Source: Nonomuraea basaltis
Lineage (GTDB): Bacteria > Actinomycetota > Actinomycetes > Streptosporangiales > Streptosporangiaceae
Direction of reading: 5' to 3'
Length of the DNA: 64,000 nt
Assembly (NCBI RefSeq): GCF_005893125.1
Contig: NZ_VCJS01000006.1
Span: forward strand, 81,744-145,743
Shown here: piece after piece, positions 46,897 to 56,326 of the stretch
Position numbering within the stretch: position 1 is the first letter of the stretch
How the letters are laid out: every line of letters begins with the position of its first letter
Position numbers and translations under genes: made by a program
Notes under the pieces: model-generated
Told to the model about the DNA's origin: nothing
The model's database searches: none
Seen by the model: the letters and a program-made list of their open reading frames with translations, nothing else

Positions 46897-48246
46897 ATGG
46901 GACGAACATTGGTCGAGAGGGCCGAAGAAACTCCCCGAGTGTCACGCCCGGGCGCTATGACACCGGACCTCACCATCGGCGTGGTCGGACCACACGATTT
47001 GGTGGAGCGGGTCATGTTGATGGGTCATGCCGCGGCGCCGCTGCCGTGTCGCCTGGTGGCGGCCGCCTACCGCGACGAGCAAGAGGCGCCCGACAAGGTG
47101 ACGCGGCTCGGTCCCGGTGTCGACGCATGCCTGTTCGCCAGCCCGGTCCCTTATGACCTGGCCAGGCGTTCCGGTGTGCTGACGATGCCCGCGACGTACG
47201 TCCAACTCGGCGGAGCAGCACTGGTGGCGGCGCTGGCCAAGGCCGCGCTCGACACCCGCATGGACCCACAGAGGGTCAGCATCGACGTGGTCAGCAGGGC
47301 CGATGTCGAGGAGGCGTACACCGACCTCGGCATCCCCGCCACAGACGTGCACAGCCGCGACGAGCCGGGCGCCACCGGCACGATCGCGGCCTACCACGAA
47401 CGCCTGGCGCGGCAGGGCGCGACCACGGGAGCGCTAACGTGCCTGCCCGCGGTGGCCGAACGGCTGCACGCGGCGGGCGTACCGGTCATCAGGATCCGGC
47501 CGACCTCCGCGGCGGTCCGCACGGCGCTGCACACCGCGGCGCTGCTCGGGGCGCACCACCGGCTGGAGGAGTCGCAGCTCACCGTAGTGCTGGTGGAGGT
47601 GCCGACGCTGCGCGAGCCTGTGCGCCGCGCCGCGCCCCGCTACTGGCGCGACGAGCTGCGGTTGTCGCTGCACCGGCTCCTGGTCCAGGAGGCGAACCGG
47701 ATCAACGCCACCGTCTGGCCGATCGACGATCACAGCTACCTGGTCACCGCGACCAGGGGCTCGATCGCGGCGGCCACGGACGGGTTCAGGGTGTTGCCGT
47801 TCGCGGCCAGGATCAGGGACGAGCTGGGACTTGCGGTCGAGGTCGGCGTGGGAATGGGGCGCACGACCCACGACGCGGAGTCGCACGCGCGGGCCGCGCT
47901 CGCGCGGACGCAGGCCGGCAAGCAGGCCCAGGGGTTCGCGGTGGACCGCGAGGGGCGGGCGCTCATCCCGGCCCCGCGGATGCCGCCCACCGGGTCCACC
48001 GCACTGAAACCGAAGGGGGTGGAGGTGCTGGCCAGGCTGGCGGCCAAGCTCGAAGGCGGAGACACGGTGGTCGACGCGGAGGGCGCGGGCAAGATGCTCG
48101 GGGTCACGCCTCGTACGGCTCGGAGATTGCTGCGCACGCTGGTTGACGAGGGACTCGCGTGGCCGCTTCCGCCGAACCGCACACCCCAGCCGGGTCGTCC
48201 GCGCCAGTTGTACCGGCTCATCGTGGAGAAACTCGGTCCGCGATAG
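46897..48246 (+). CDS. Transcriptional regulator with cyclase-like domain and C-terminal HTH
   Basis: The protein of about 449 residues has three parts. Residues 20-220 look like a PrpR/sugar-binding-like sensor domain beginning LTIGVVGPHDLVERVMLMG. The middle (about 235-370) resembles a GGDEF/GTP-cyclohydrolase-III-type cyclase fold (VEVGVGMGRTTHDAESHARAAL) without the GGDEF signature. The last 70 residues form a winged helix (GAGKMLGVTPRTARRLLRTLVDEGL). Similar proteins occur widely in actinomycetes and Firmicutes as regulators of unknown signal. Start codon options are 46837, 46897 and 46957; none has a strong ribosome site. Confidence 0.72.
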   Translation: MGRTLVERAEETPRVSRPGAMTPDLTIGVVGPHDLVERVMLMGHAAAPLPCRLVAAAYRDEQEAPDKVTRLGPGVDACLFASPVPYDLARRSGVLTMPATYVQLGGAALVAALAKAALDTRMDPQRVSIDVVSRADVEEAYTDLGIPATDVHSRDEPGATGTIAAYHERLARQGATTGALTCLPAVAERLHAAGVPVIRIRPTSAAVRTALHTAALLGAHHRLEESQLTVVLVEVPTLREPVRRAAPRYWRDELRLSLHRLLVQEANRINATVWPIDDHSYLVTATRGSIAAATDGFRVLPFAARIRDELGLAVEVGVGMGRTTHDAESHARAALARTQAGKQAQGFAVDREGRALIPAPRMPPTGSTALKPKGVEVLARLAAKLEGGDTVVDAEGAGKMLGVTPRTARRLLRTLVDEGLAWPLPPNRTPQPGRPRQLYRLIVEKLGPR

Positions 48247-48279
48247 GGAGAAGCTCGCTGCCATGCGGCGGCTTCTCCC
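48246..48279 (+). terminator. Terminator after the regulator gene
   Basis: GGGAGAAGC (starting at the last base of the TAG stop) and GCTTCTCCC form a perfect 9-base-pair stem with a 16-base loop. Confidence 0.65.
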
Positions 48280-49064
48280 CGCACCGGGCCTCTCCGCATG
48301 CGCTGCTCACTTCGCGTGGGTCCGCCGCCTCCTTCCCCCTTCTGTGGGCGGCGGGCCCCTGGCCCGCAGTCAAACCCCTCCTTCTCGTACGGCAAGCCAA
48401 CGAGACGCCACCCACCGCACAGGGCTGGGCGCCTCCAGGGAGACGGCCTCTGACCCGCACAGGGCGGGGCGCCGCTACGGCGCCCCGTGGGCCGTTTACG
48501 GGGTTACCCGTGACCTGCGGAAAGCCCTAACGTTGACGTGCGATGTCAGGTTTGCGAACTTGCGCATTGACTCTTGTGAACTTATTGGTTGACCCGCGTA
48601 GATGCGGGTATGTTCACGGACGCCCCCGATCGACAGGATTCGGACGGGGGCACCAACTTTTTCTGACACCTGACTCCGCACCGAGTCGAGCGTGGTTTAC
48701 ACCGTTTCGGGTGACTCGTGGTGATGTGGGGGTCGTGGTGGTATGGGTCTCGGCCTGTTTCGGTTGATTGGTCGCTTCGTTGCGGCTCGACGTTCCGGAT
48801 ATCGGGACACCCGCCGCCGATTCAGCGACCTCTTGCGAGAAGCCCCGGCTGTTGCGTCGGCCCGCGTCGATGACAAGCGTGCTGTGCGGCGCTGTGAGCG
48901 TTCTGGGAGCGCTGGCGGGCATGACCGGACAGGTTGTCAGCGCCCGCACGCAGTTCCCCTTATCGGGGCCGTGAGCGCGTTGATCTCGTTGCGTGGGGAG
49001 GCCATAGTCCAGAGTCCGATACCCGCGGGTGTTTTGTCGGGGGCGCCCGGTATGGTCATGAGCC
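48280..49064. other. Gene-free stretch rich in hairpins and a direct repeat
   Basis: About 785 bases without a credible gene. GCGGGCC-cct-GGCCCGC (48351-48367) and a 10-pair stem with a three-base CTA loop (48465-48487) are perfect hairpins. A 19-base direct repeat (48415-48433 and 48455-48473, one mismatch, offset 40) precedes the second. From about 48540 GC falls; ACCCGC-gtagat-GCGGGT (48593-48610) and GCCCCCG-N16-CGGGGGC, beginning near 48629, follow possible -35 boxes (TTGACT 48567, TTGACC 48589). A small RNA gene or an old element are both possible. Confidence 0.4.
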
Positions 49065-50003
49065 ATGCGTGCAAACACCCCTGACGGCCGTGCTCCCCTT
49101 CTGGTCTGGGGCGCCTTGGCGATCGTCTACGTGGTGTGGGGCTCCACCTACCTCGGCATCAGGATCGCCATCGAGACCATGCCGCCCATGCTCAGCGGCG
49201 CCCTGCGGTTCGTCACTGCCGCGCTGCTGCTCGGCGGCTTCCTGCTGATCAAGAAGGGCACTGCGGCGTTCCGGATGTCGCTGCCCCAGTTCGGCGGGGC
49301 CGCGCTGGTCGGGCTGCTGCTCCTGACCGGCGGGAACGGCATGGTCGCGGTGGCCGAGCAGCACATCTCCAGCGGCCTGGCGGCGTTGCTCGTGGCCTCG
49401 GTGCCGCTGTGGCTGGTGGTGTTCAGGATCGCGGCCAGGGACCGTCCCGCGGTGCTGACGCTGGCGGGCGTGCTGGTCGGGTTCGGCGGGGTCGCGGCGC
49501 TGTCGCTCAACGGCGGCGGGGCGTCGGCCAGCACGGGGGGGATCGTGGTGATCCTGGTGGCCTCGCTGTCGTGGTCGATCGGCTCGTTCCTGTCGGGGCG
49601 GATCCCGATGCCGTCCAACGTGTGGGCGGCCAGCACGGTCGAGATGCTCGTAGGCGGCGCGGGGCTGGCGGTGGCCGGCGCGTCGCTGGGCGAGCGGTTC
49701 GACGTCGCGGCGATCTCGGGGCGTTCGTGGGCGGCGCTGGCGTACCTGATCCTGGTGGGGTCGCTCGTGGGCTTCACCGCCTACACCTGGCTGCTCGGCA
49801 ACGCGCCGATCTCCCTCGTCTCGACGTACGCGTACGTCAACCCGGTCGTGGCCGTGATCCTCGGCGTGCTCGTGGTGAACGAACACGTGACGGCCCAGAT
49901 CGTGGCCGGCGGCGCGGTGATCCTGGTGGGCGTCGCCCTGGTGGTGTCCACCGAGCGACGCTCCAAAGCCAGGACACCCGTCCCCGAGAAAGTCAGGGTC
50001 TAG
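49065..50003 (+). CDS. DMT superfamily (EamA) transporter
   Basis: The 312-residue protein has ten predicted membrane helices in two EamA halves. The first half begins [20 protein letters not shown] and the second [17 protein letters not shown]. The end is a short basic tail. Members export amino acids, nucleotides or metabolites. No ribosome site precedes the ATG; TATGGT lies about 9 bases upstream, so the mRNA may be leaderless (inference). Its 3' end overlaps the aminotransferase gene by 11 bases, tail to tail. Confidence 0.9.
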   Translation: MRANTPDGRAPLLVWGALAIVYVVWGSTYLGIRIAIETMPPMLSGALRFVTAALLLGGFLLIKKGTAAFRMSLPQFGGAALVGLLLLTGGNGMVAVAEQHISSGLAALLVASVPLWLVVFRIAARDRPAVLTLAGVLVGFGGVAALSLNGGGASASTGGIVVILVASLSWSIGSFLSGRIPMPSNVWAASTVEMLVGGAGLAVAGASLGERFDVAAISGRSWAALAYLILVGSLVGFTAYTWLLGNAPISLVSTYAYVNPVVAVILGVLVVNEHVTAQIVAGGAVILVGVALVVSTERRSKARTPVPEKVRV

Positions 50004-51057
50004 CGGAGAACGCCTTGGCGGCGGCGAGGAACGCGTCGTTCGCCTCGGGATCGCCGATGGACACGCGGGCGCCCTCACCGGCGAACGGCCGCACCGCCAC
50101 CCCCTCCTCGGCGCAGGCGGCGGCGAAGTCGAGGGTGCGCTCGCCGAGCCGCAGCCAGACGAAGTTGGCCTCGGTGGGCGGCACCGTCCACCCCTGCCCG
50201 ATGAGCGCCTCGCGGACGCGGGTGCGCTCCTTGACCACCCGCTCGACCCGCTCCAGCAGCTCGTCCTCGGCCTGCAGCGAGGCGATGGCCGCCACCTGGG
50301 CGAGGTGGTTGACGGCGAACGGGACGATCGTCTTGCGCACGGCGGCGGCCACCGGCTCCTGCGCGATCATGTATCCGACCCGCAGGCCGGCCAGCCCGTA
50401 GGCCTTCGAGAACGTGCGCGTGACGCAGAGGTTCGGCCGGTCGCGGTAGAGGGAGAGGCCGTCGGGGACGTCGTCGTCGCGTACGTACTCGTGGTAGGCC
50501 TCGTCCAGCACCACCAGCACGTCCTCGGGCACCCGGTCGAGGAACGCCTCCAGCGCGCGGCGCCGGATCGCCGTCCCCGTCGGGTTGTTCGGGTTGCACA
50601 AGAAGACCAGGCGGGTGCGGTCGTTGATCGCCTCCGCCATGGTGTCAAGGTCGTGGTCCTCGCCCGCCAGGGGCACCCGCACGGACGTCACCCCGGCCAG
50701 GTCGGCGAGGAGCGGGTAGGCCTCGAACGACCGCCACGCGTACACGACCTCGGACCCCGGCTCCCCCACCGCCTCCAGCAGCTCCTGCGCCACCGTGACG
50801 GAGCCCGGACCGAGCGCGACGTGGCCGAACGGCACGCCGTGCCGCTCGGCGATGGCCTCGGTCAGCTTGATCGCCCCGGGGTCGGGATAGCGGTTGATGT
50901 GGCGCGCCCCCTCTGCGATCGCCTCGACCACCGAAGGCAGCGGGTCGTAGGGGGATTCGTTGGACGAGAGCTTGTACGACCTCCCGTCGGGGGCCGCGAC
51001 GGCCTTGCCCGGCTTGTAGGGGGCCATGGTGTCGAGGATCTGGCGGAAACGAGGCAT
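49993..51057 (-). CDS. Histidinol-phosphate/aromatic aminotransferase (HisC/Pat)
   Basis: The 354-residue PLP enzyme is a class I/II aminotransferase of the HisC group. The PLP Lys lies in [15 protein letters not shown], the Asp in [10 protein letters not shown] and the NPNNPTGT loop is complete. Actinobacteria often have two HisC-like proteins, one being the phenylalanine aminotransferase Pat; without a his operon nearby I favour that, but do not fix the name. It is cytoplasmic. The 237 bases upstream hold no gene. Confidence 0.9.
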   Translation of the reverse strand: MPRFRQILDTMAPYKPGKAVAAPDGRSYKLSSNESPYDPLPSVVEAIAEGARHINRYPDPGAIKLTEAIAERHGVPFGHVALGPGSVTVAQELLEAVGEPGSEVVYAWRSFEAYPLLADLAGVTSVRVPLAGEDHDLDTMAEAINDRTRLVFLCNPNNPTGTAIRRRALEAFLDRVPEDVLVVLDEAYHEYVRDDDVPDGLSLYRDRPNLCVTRTFSKAYGLAGLRVGYMIAQEPVAAAVRKTIVPFAVNHLAQVAAIASLQAEDELLERVERVVKERTRVREALIGQGWTVPPTEANFVWLRLGERTLDFAAACAEEGVAVRPFAGEGARVSIGDPEANDAFLAAAKAFSARP

Positions 51058-51294
51058 GGCCTTACCTTAGAAGGCGCGGCGAGGTGGGGCATCACCCGTC
51101 CGAGCTCGGGCCTGCCCATTCCTGGCATCCACCGGTCACGAAGCCCTTGTCCGTGGGCAGGACCGTGACCGAAATCGCCCCCAGGACGAGCCCGAGGGGA
51201 TCACGTCGCCGCCCCTGCCCGCAGTCCCCGCGGCCTGGCCCAGGTGCACTCAAGGATGGGGATCGCCCCGCGCCGTGCTCGAAACGGGGCCCGG

Positions 51295-51960
51295 CTACTC
51301 CTTGAGGCTGCGGAGCATCGGCGGGTGGAGGAGCTCGGCGGGGCCGCGGCGGTAGAGCTTGGCCGGACGGCCGCCGTCTCTCGTCGTGGTGGCGCCCGTC
51401 TCCACCAGGAAACCCTCCGCCTTGGTGACCTTGCGATGGAAGTTCCTGGGGTCCAGGGAGCGGCCCCAGACGATCTCGTAGACGCGGCGCAGGTCCGCCA
51501 CCGTGAACTCCGGCGGGCAGAAGGCCGCCCCCAGCGACGTGTACTCCAGTTTCGCGCGGGCCCGCTCCACCCCGTCGAGCATGATGCGGCGGTGGTCGAA
51601 GGCCATGACCGTGAGGGAGTCCACCGACTGCCAGCTCATGTGGGCCTTCTCCGAGGCCGGCAGGTCCGGGGCCAGCCCGAGGTAGGCGACGCTCAGGACG
51701 CGTTGGCGGGGGTCGCGGTCCGGATAGCCGTAGGTCTGGAGCTGCTCCAGGTGCACCGGCGCGCCCGGGAGGCCGGCCCGTTCGGAGAGGATGCGGTGGG
51801 CTGCGGCCGGGAGGTCCTCGTCGAGCTGGATGAAGCCGCCCGGCAGCGACCAGCGGCGCAGGAACGGCGGGTTGTCGCGGCGCCACACCAGTGCGCTCAG
51901 CGCGTGGTTACGGACGGTGAGGACGACCAGGTCGACGCTGACCGGGACGCTCGGGACCAT
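51295..51960 (-). CDS. NUDIX-HTH (NrtR-like) regulator
   Basis: The 221-residue protein joins an N-terminal NUDIX fold (about residues 1-140) to a winged helix (about 150-221: DLRRVYEIVWGRSLDPRNFHRKV). The NUDIX box reads GFIQLDEDLPAAAHRILSER with Ile where the catalytic REUxEE Glu should be, so hydrolysis is probably lost, as in NrtR regulators that bind ADP-ribose and repress NAD genes. The ATG at 51960 gives a short normal N-terminus. No NAD gene lies beside it. It is 45 bases downstream of the start region of the DUF4434-like gene's stop at 52005 on the same strand. Confidence 0.8.
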   Translation of the reverse strand: MVPSVPVSVDLVVLTVRNHALSALVWRRDNPPFLRRWSLPGGFIQLDEDLPAAAHRILSERAGLPGAPVHLEQLQTYGYPDRDPRQRVLSVAYLGLAPDLPASEKAHMSWQSVDSLTVMAFDHRRIMLDGVERARAKLEYTSLGAAFCPPEFTVADLRRVYEIVWGRSLDPRNFHRKVTKAEGFLVETGATTTRDGGRPAKLYRRGPAELLHPPMLRSLKE

Positions 51961-52004
51961 GGACCGCACGTTACACGCAGTTTCGTGTGAGCGGCGAACC
52001 GCCG

Positions 52005-53804
52005 CTACGTCGCGATGCGGACGTGCAGTGGCTCCGTGGTGGCCTGGCCGGACGGCGCCTTGACGGTGATCTTGACCCACTCACCGGCCGGCACCTGGGC
52101 CCAGTCGAACGGCACCCAGGCCGTGGACATCCCCTCCGGCAGCTCCTCCTCCAGCGGGTCCTCGTCCAGCCAGCCCACCGCGGACACCGCCATGTCCGTC
52201 GTCCCGCCGGACCACTCGACGGTGACCGTGCTGTCCTTGAGGTTGTAGCCGCGGACCTCCAGCCCGTCCTGGATGTCGCGGCCGCGCCGGATGGCGTCCA
52301 CCGCGATCGGCCGCTGCCAGTCCGAGGTGATCTCCTTCTCGAGCGAGGGCCGGCCGCAGGTCATGAAGTCGCTCCACATGTAGGAGACGACCTTCTGCAC
52401 GTAACGTCCGGCCATCGTGACGGCCTGGTCCATGCGCTTCTTGTCGGTCTTGCCGCGCGTGCCCTGCGGGGCGCACGGCTCCTTGCCCGACGGCTCGAAC
52501 GCCTCCACGTTGGCCCACAGCTGCACCTGGTGGCCGGCCTTCAGCATCTCCTCGCGGGCGATCGACATCTCGCGGTAGTAGTCGCGCGTGGACCCGTGGT
52601 ACGCGGTCCCGTACGTGGACTCCCCGACCACCGGCCGCAGCCGCTCGTCCACCTCGGTGTCGCGCTCGTCGGGCCAGAACAGGCCGACCTTGCCGGTGCC
52701 CCGGCTGTCCTGCGGCGCGATGATGCCGACCCCCGTCCCCGCCAGGGCCTTGAACGCCTCGGCCACCTGCTCGGGCGTCTGCCCGAAGCCCACCCGCTTG
52801 CGGGCGTCCATGTACGGGCTGATCAAGATGGGTTTGCCGGGCAGGACCTGCTCGACGATCGTGTGCTGGTCGGCGTACACCTCCAGCGTCGGGTTCGAGG
52901 CCAGGGTGGCCGACATCTGGACCTCGAACGGCTGGTAGAGGCCGCCCAGAGCGTCGCGGTCGGCGAAGCGGGTGCCGTAGTCCTGCAGGATGCGCCGGGT
53001 CAGCGTGGTGAGGATGCCGATGTGGTGCTTGTAGGCCCTGGTCGGGGTGCCGGGGTCGCGCGGGGCCAGCGGCAGCGAGGGGAAGATCTGGATGCCGAAC
53101 TGGTCGCCCAGCTTGAGCAGCTCGGTCAGGCTGTCCTTGTTGGAGCCGGCCACCAGGATCAGGTCGTAGGAGGCGCCCTTGCGGGAGAAGTCGCAGGTGG
53201 CGTCGTCCGAGCCGTCGGGCTGGGTGATGAGCCGGAAGTAGGTGCGGTTGCCCGCCTTGATGCTGCGCTCCATCTGGGGGCAGCGGAACAGGTCGGGGCC
53301 GAACGACTCGTCGGTTCTGTAGACGTACGTGCGGCCGATCTTGTTGCCCGGGTTGGCCTGCTTGAGATCGCGCTCGGCGGCGTCGTGGCAGGTCAGCCCG
53401 TCCTCCTCGCACGCCTTGTAGGTCGAGTCGAGCTCACCGTTCCTGGTCAGGATCTCGCCGCTGCCGGAGACGGTGCGGAACTGCAGGCCGTACCCGATCC
53501 TGATGATCGTGTCGCCGCCGACGTCGTGGATCTCCTTCAGCTGGGTCCGCCACGTGCAGGGGTTCGACTTGGGCATGATCCAGTAGCCGGTGACGGCGTA
53601 GGGGGCCTTCTCCTTGGTCTCGAACGTTCCGCAGGAGTCGGTGAACTCGGTCACCTGCGGCGTCGGCTCGGTCTGCGACGGTTTGGCCGACGCCGTCGGG
53701 CTGGCCGTGGCGGTCGGCCTGTCGTCCGCGGACGGCAGGACCGTGACCACGGCGGCGACCACGGCCACGATGGCTACGCCCACGATCAGGAAGAGCCAGC
53801 GCAC
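52005..53804 (-). CDS. Membrane-anchored DUF4434-like (TIM-barrel, glycosidase-like) protein
   Basis: The 599-residue protein has an N-terminal anchor (MRWLFLIVGVAIVAVVAAVV), a Thr/Pro/Ser linker and then a large external domain. It begins ITGYWIMP-like VTGYWIMPKSNPCTW and has the barrel-like VGGDTIIRIGYGL and LGGLYQPFEVQM features of DUF4434. A C-terminal beta domain of about 100 residues (VEWSGGTTDMAVSAVGW) ends it. Such proteins may bind or trim polysaccharide, which fits the neighbouring glycosyltransferase and nucleotide-sugar genes, but the function is not shown. Confidence 0.72.
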   Translation of the reverse strand: MRWLFLIVGVAIVAVVAAVVTVLPSADDRPTATASPTASAKPSQTEPTPQVTEFTDSCGTFETKEKAPYAVTGYWIMPKSNPCTWRTQLKEIHDVGGDTIIRIGYGLQFRTVSGSGEILTRNGELDSTYKACEEDGLTCHDAAERDLKQANPGNKIGRTYVYRTDESFGPDLFRCPQMERSIKAGNRTYFRLITQPDGSDDATCDFSRKGASYDLILVAGSNKDSLTELLKLGDQFGIQIFPSLPLAPRDPGTPTRAYKHHIGILTTLTRRILQDYGTRFADRDALGGLYQPFEVQMSATLASNPTLEVYADQHTIVEQVLPGKPILISPYMDARKRVGFGQTPEQVAEAFKALAGTGVGIIAPQDSRGTGKVGLFWPDERDTEVDERLRPVVGESTYGTAYHGSTRDYYREMSIAREEMLKAGHQVQLWANVEAFEPSGKEPCAPQGTRGKTDKKRMDQAVTMAGRYVQKVVSYMWSDFMTCGRPSLEKEITSDWQRPIAVDAIRRGRDIQDGLEVRGYNLKDSTVTVEWSGGTTDMAVSAVGWLDEDPLEEELPEGMSTAWVPFDWAQVPAGEWVKITVKAPSGQATTEPLHVRIAT

Positions 53805-53837
53805 GTTCAGGAACCTACCGCCCTCGAAGATTTCCGG

Positions 53838-54926
53838 TTATCGCTTGACCCCGGCCCAGGACTCCAGCTGGGCGACGAACCGCTTGGCCGAGTTGGGCCA
53901 GTGGTGGTTGGCGCGGGCCGCCGCGTAGCCGCGCGCGCCCTGCGCCCGCCGCTCGCGTACGTCGTCCCGGAGCGTCAGCACGGCCTGTGCGACCGCCTTG
54001 GGGTCCTCCCAGGGCACCACGACGCCGCTGTCGTAGCGCTCGACGAGCTCCACGGCCCGTGGCGACGGGGTGGTGATGACGGGGATGCCGTGCGCCATGT
54101 ACTCGACGATCTTCGTGGGCATCGAGTGCCGGTAGTTCGGCTCGTCGTGCAGCAGCGACAGCCCGGCCAGCGCCCCGTCGAGCCGCTTGAGCGCCTCGTC
54201 GTTGGGCATGAAGTCGCGCCACTCCAGCAGGCCCTCGGTGACGGCCTGGTTGAGCACGGGGCGGCTCTGCGGGTCGGCGTACCCGATCAGCTCCACGGCC
54301 ACCCGGTACGGCTGCAGCAGCTTGGCCACCTCGACGGCCTCGGCCACGCCCCGGGCCTTGGACAGCCAGCCGAGATAGACCACGCGGTCGTCGCCCGGCG
54401 GCGTCACGGAGTCGGGCACCCAGGTCTCGTTCGGCACGATCGGGTGGGCGTGCTTGAACCTGCCCGCGTAGGCCGTCTCGGCCAGCATCAGGTGCAGGTG
54501 ACGCTCGGCGGTGCCTTCCAGCATGCGGGCCAGGAAGCGCACGGGGGGCCGCAGCAGCGAGGGCAGCCAGGGCTTGAGCGAGAGCGTGGCCGGCGTGTCC
54601 TCGTGCACGTCCCACACCACGGGCGGCCGGTTGCGCACGCCCCACACCGCGAACAGCAGCTCGGGGTCGTGGATTAAGACGAGGTCGACCTTGTCGCGCA
54701 TGCGCTTGAACACCCGCCGCGCGGCCCAGGTCGCCGAGAAGCGCTGGCGCTGCGCGGCCCTGGGCAGATCGACCCCGGTGACCCAGGGTCGGGGGACGAC
54801 GCCGAAGGCGGTGAAGGCGGCGGCATACGTGACCTCATGACCGGCATCCACGATAGCCCGGATCTGCCGATGCAGGATCCGAGCATCCTCGGGGTTATGC
54901 ACCACCGTCATGACGAGCACGTGCAC
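53838..54926 (-). CDS. Glycosyltransferase family 4
   Basis: The 362-residue GT-B enzyme has an N-terminal half with VLVMTVVHNPEDARILHRQI and a nucleotide-sugar-binding C-terminal half (VVYLGWLSKARGVAEAVEVA, then MPTKIVEYMAHGIPVITT). I chose the GTG at 54926, with GGAGG about 10-11 bases upstream; the next Met is 5 codons on. It lies 19 bases after the wecC stop and likely shares its transcript. Donor and acceptor are unknown; ManNAcA from WecC is a candidate donor. Confidence 0.88.
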   Translation of the reverse strand: MHVLVMTVVHNPEDARILHRQIRAIVDAGHEVTYAAAFTAFGVVPRPWVTGVDLPRAAQRQRFSATWAARRVFKRMRDKVDLVLIHDPELLFAVWGVRNRPPVVWDVHEDTPATLSLKPWLPSLLRPPVRFLARMLEGTAERHLHLMLAETAYAGRFKHAHPIVPNETWVPDSVTPPGDDRVVYLGWLSKARGVAEAVEVAKLLQPYRVAVELIGYADPQSRPVLNQAVTEGLLEWRDFMPNDEALKRLDGALAGLSLLHDEPNYRHSMPTKIVEYMAHGIPVITTPSPRAVELVERYDSGVVVPWEDPKAVAQAVLTLRDDVRERRAQGARGYAAARANHHWPNSAKRFVAQLESWAGVKR

Positions 54927-54945
54927 TGCGCGCAGCCCTCCGTCG

Positions 54946-56208
54946 CTACAGCCGCTCGACGCGTTCACCCTCGGCGAGCACGCCGCGGGTGTCGAGCACG
55001 AGCCTGGCCTTCGCCTCGACCATGTCGAGGTCGAACGCGGCATGCTGCTGCAGAAGCAGCGTCACGTCGGCGTTGACCACGGCCTCGGCCAGATCCTCTT
55101 CACGCGGCACCTGCGTGCCGTCTACCGACCACTCCTTGACGTACGGGTCCACGAACGAGAGGTCGGCCCCCAGCTCCAGCAGCGCACGCGCCACCGGGAG
55201 CGCCGGGGTTTCCCGCTCGTCGGCGATATCCGGTTTGTAGGTGACGCCGAGCATAACGACTCTTGCGCCGTTCACCGGCTTCTTATACCGGTTCAGCAGT
55301 CGCTGGACGCGGGCCACCACGTAGGACGGCATCCGCTCGTTGATCTCCTGCGCCAGCTCCACGAACCTGAACGGGTAGCCGAGCTTGCGCACGGTGTACG
55401 ACAGGTACGACGGGTCGACCGGGATGCAGTGCCCGCCGACGCCCGGTCCGGGCAGGAACTTCTGGAAGCCGAAGGGCTTGGTCGCCGCGGCCTCGATCGA
55501 CTCCCACAGGTCGATGCCGAGCTCGTCGCAGAAGATCGCCATCTCGTTGACGAGGGCGATGTTGACGTGCCGGTAGGTGTTCTCCAGCAGCTTGGCCATC
55601 TCGGCCTCGCGGGTGCCGGAGACCGGCACCACCTGCTCGATGAACTGCCCGTAGAACGCGGTCGCCCGGTCCCGGCAGGCCGGCGTGTAGCCGCCCACGA
55701 CCTTGGGCGTGTTGCGCAGGCCGAACTTGGGGTTGCCCGGGTCGATGCGCTCGGGCGAGAAGGCCAGGTGGAAGTCCTCGCCGGCGACCAGCCCCGAGCT
55801 CTCCAGCAGCGGCCTGGCCACCTCGTCGGTGGTGCCGGGCCAGGTGGTGGACTCGAGCACGACGAGCGTGCCCTTGCTCAGGTTGCGCGCGACGGTCTTG
55901 GTCGCGCCCTCCACGGCGGACAGGTCCGGGCGGTGGTCCTCGTCCAGCGGCGTGGGCACGCAGATGACGATCGTGTTGCTCCGGGCCAGCACGGCCTCGT
56001 CCAGCGTGGCGGTGAACCCGTTGGCCAGCATGTGCTCGAGATCCGCGTCGGTCAGGTCGTCGATGTACGACTTCCCGGCGCTGAGCGCGTCGACCTTGGC
56101 AGCGTCGACGTCCACGCCCACGACTCGCAGGCCGGCGGCCACCGCCTCTTTGGCGAGCGGCATGCCGACGTAGCCCAGGCCGATGACAGCCAAGTCGATT
56201 TCTGTCAC
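54946..56208 (-). CDS. wecC: UDP-N-acetyl-D-mannosamine dehydrogenase
   Basis: The 420-residue enzyme oxidises a UDP-sugar at C6 in two steps. It starts with the Rossmann IDLAVIGLGYVGMPLA and carries the catalytic Cys in PGPGVGGHCIPVDP, the Lys in KLLENTYRHVNIALVNE and the C-terminal GVTYKPDIADERETPA. This set fits the UDP-ManNAc/GlcNAc dehydrogenase group rather than UDP-glucose dehydrogenase, and wecB lies nearby. The GTG at 56208 gives the normal N-terminus. The product UDP-ManNAcA would feed a surface polysaccharide. Confidence 0.9.
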   Translation of the reverse strand: MTEIDLAVIGLGYVGMPLAKEAVAAGLRVVGVDVDAAKVDALSAGKSYIDDLTDADLEHMLANGFTATLDEAVLARSNTIVICVPTPLDEDHRPDLSAVEGATKTVARNLSKGTLVVLESTTWPGTTDEVARPLLESSGLVAGEDFHLAFSPERIDPGNPKFGLRNTPKVVGGYTPACRDRATAFYGQFIEQVVPVSGTREAEMAKLLENTYRHVNIALVNEMAIFCDELGIDLWESIEAAATKPFGFQKFLPGPGVGGHCIPVDPSYLSYTVRKLGYPFRFVELAQEINERMPSYVVARVQRLLNRYKKPVNGARVVMLGVTYKPDIADERETPALPVARALLELGADLSFVDPYVKEWSVDGTQVPREEDLAEAVVNADVTLLLQQHAAFDLDMVEAKARLVLDTRGVLAEGERVERL

Positions 56209-56326
56209 AGCCGCGCCTTTGGGAGCCGGAAACAACACTTCATGGTCGCAAAGGTTATCTCAAGTCCACCTAGCTCACGCCTAATGCGAGCGAAACGCTC
56301 ACAAGTGGCAGGCAACATGAAGGTCA

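Noticed and set aside
48540..48700. tmRNA or tRNA
   Set aside because: No T-loop GTTCRANTC motif, no acceptor stem with CCA, no tag reading frame. Only simple hairpins are present.
48743..49084. Open frame of 113 codons (MGLGLFRLIGRFVAARRSG start)
   Set aside because: The first 40 residues look plausible, but the rest is low quality and it runs across the start of the DMT transporter gene in another frame. No ribosome site.
51058..51294. Small gene between the aminotransferase and the NrtR-like regulator (SVTVLPTDKGFVTGGCQEW)
   Set aside because: The frame continues from antisense of the neighbouring gene and has no in-frame start in the gap.
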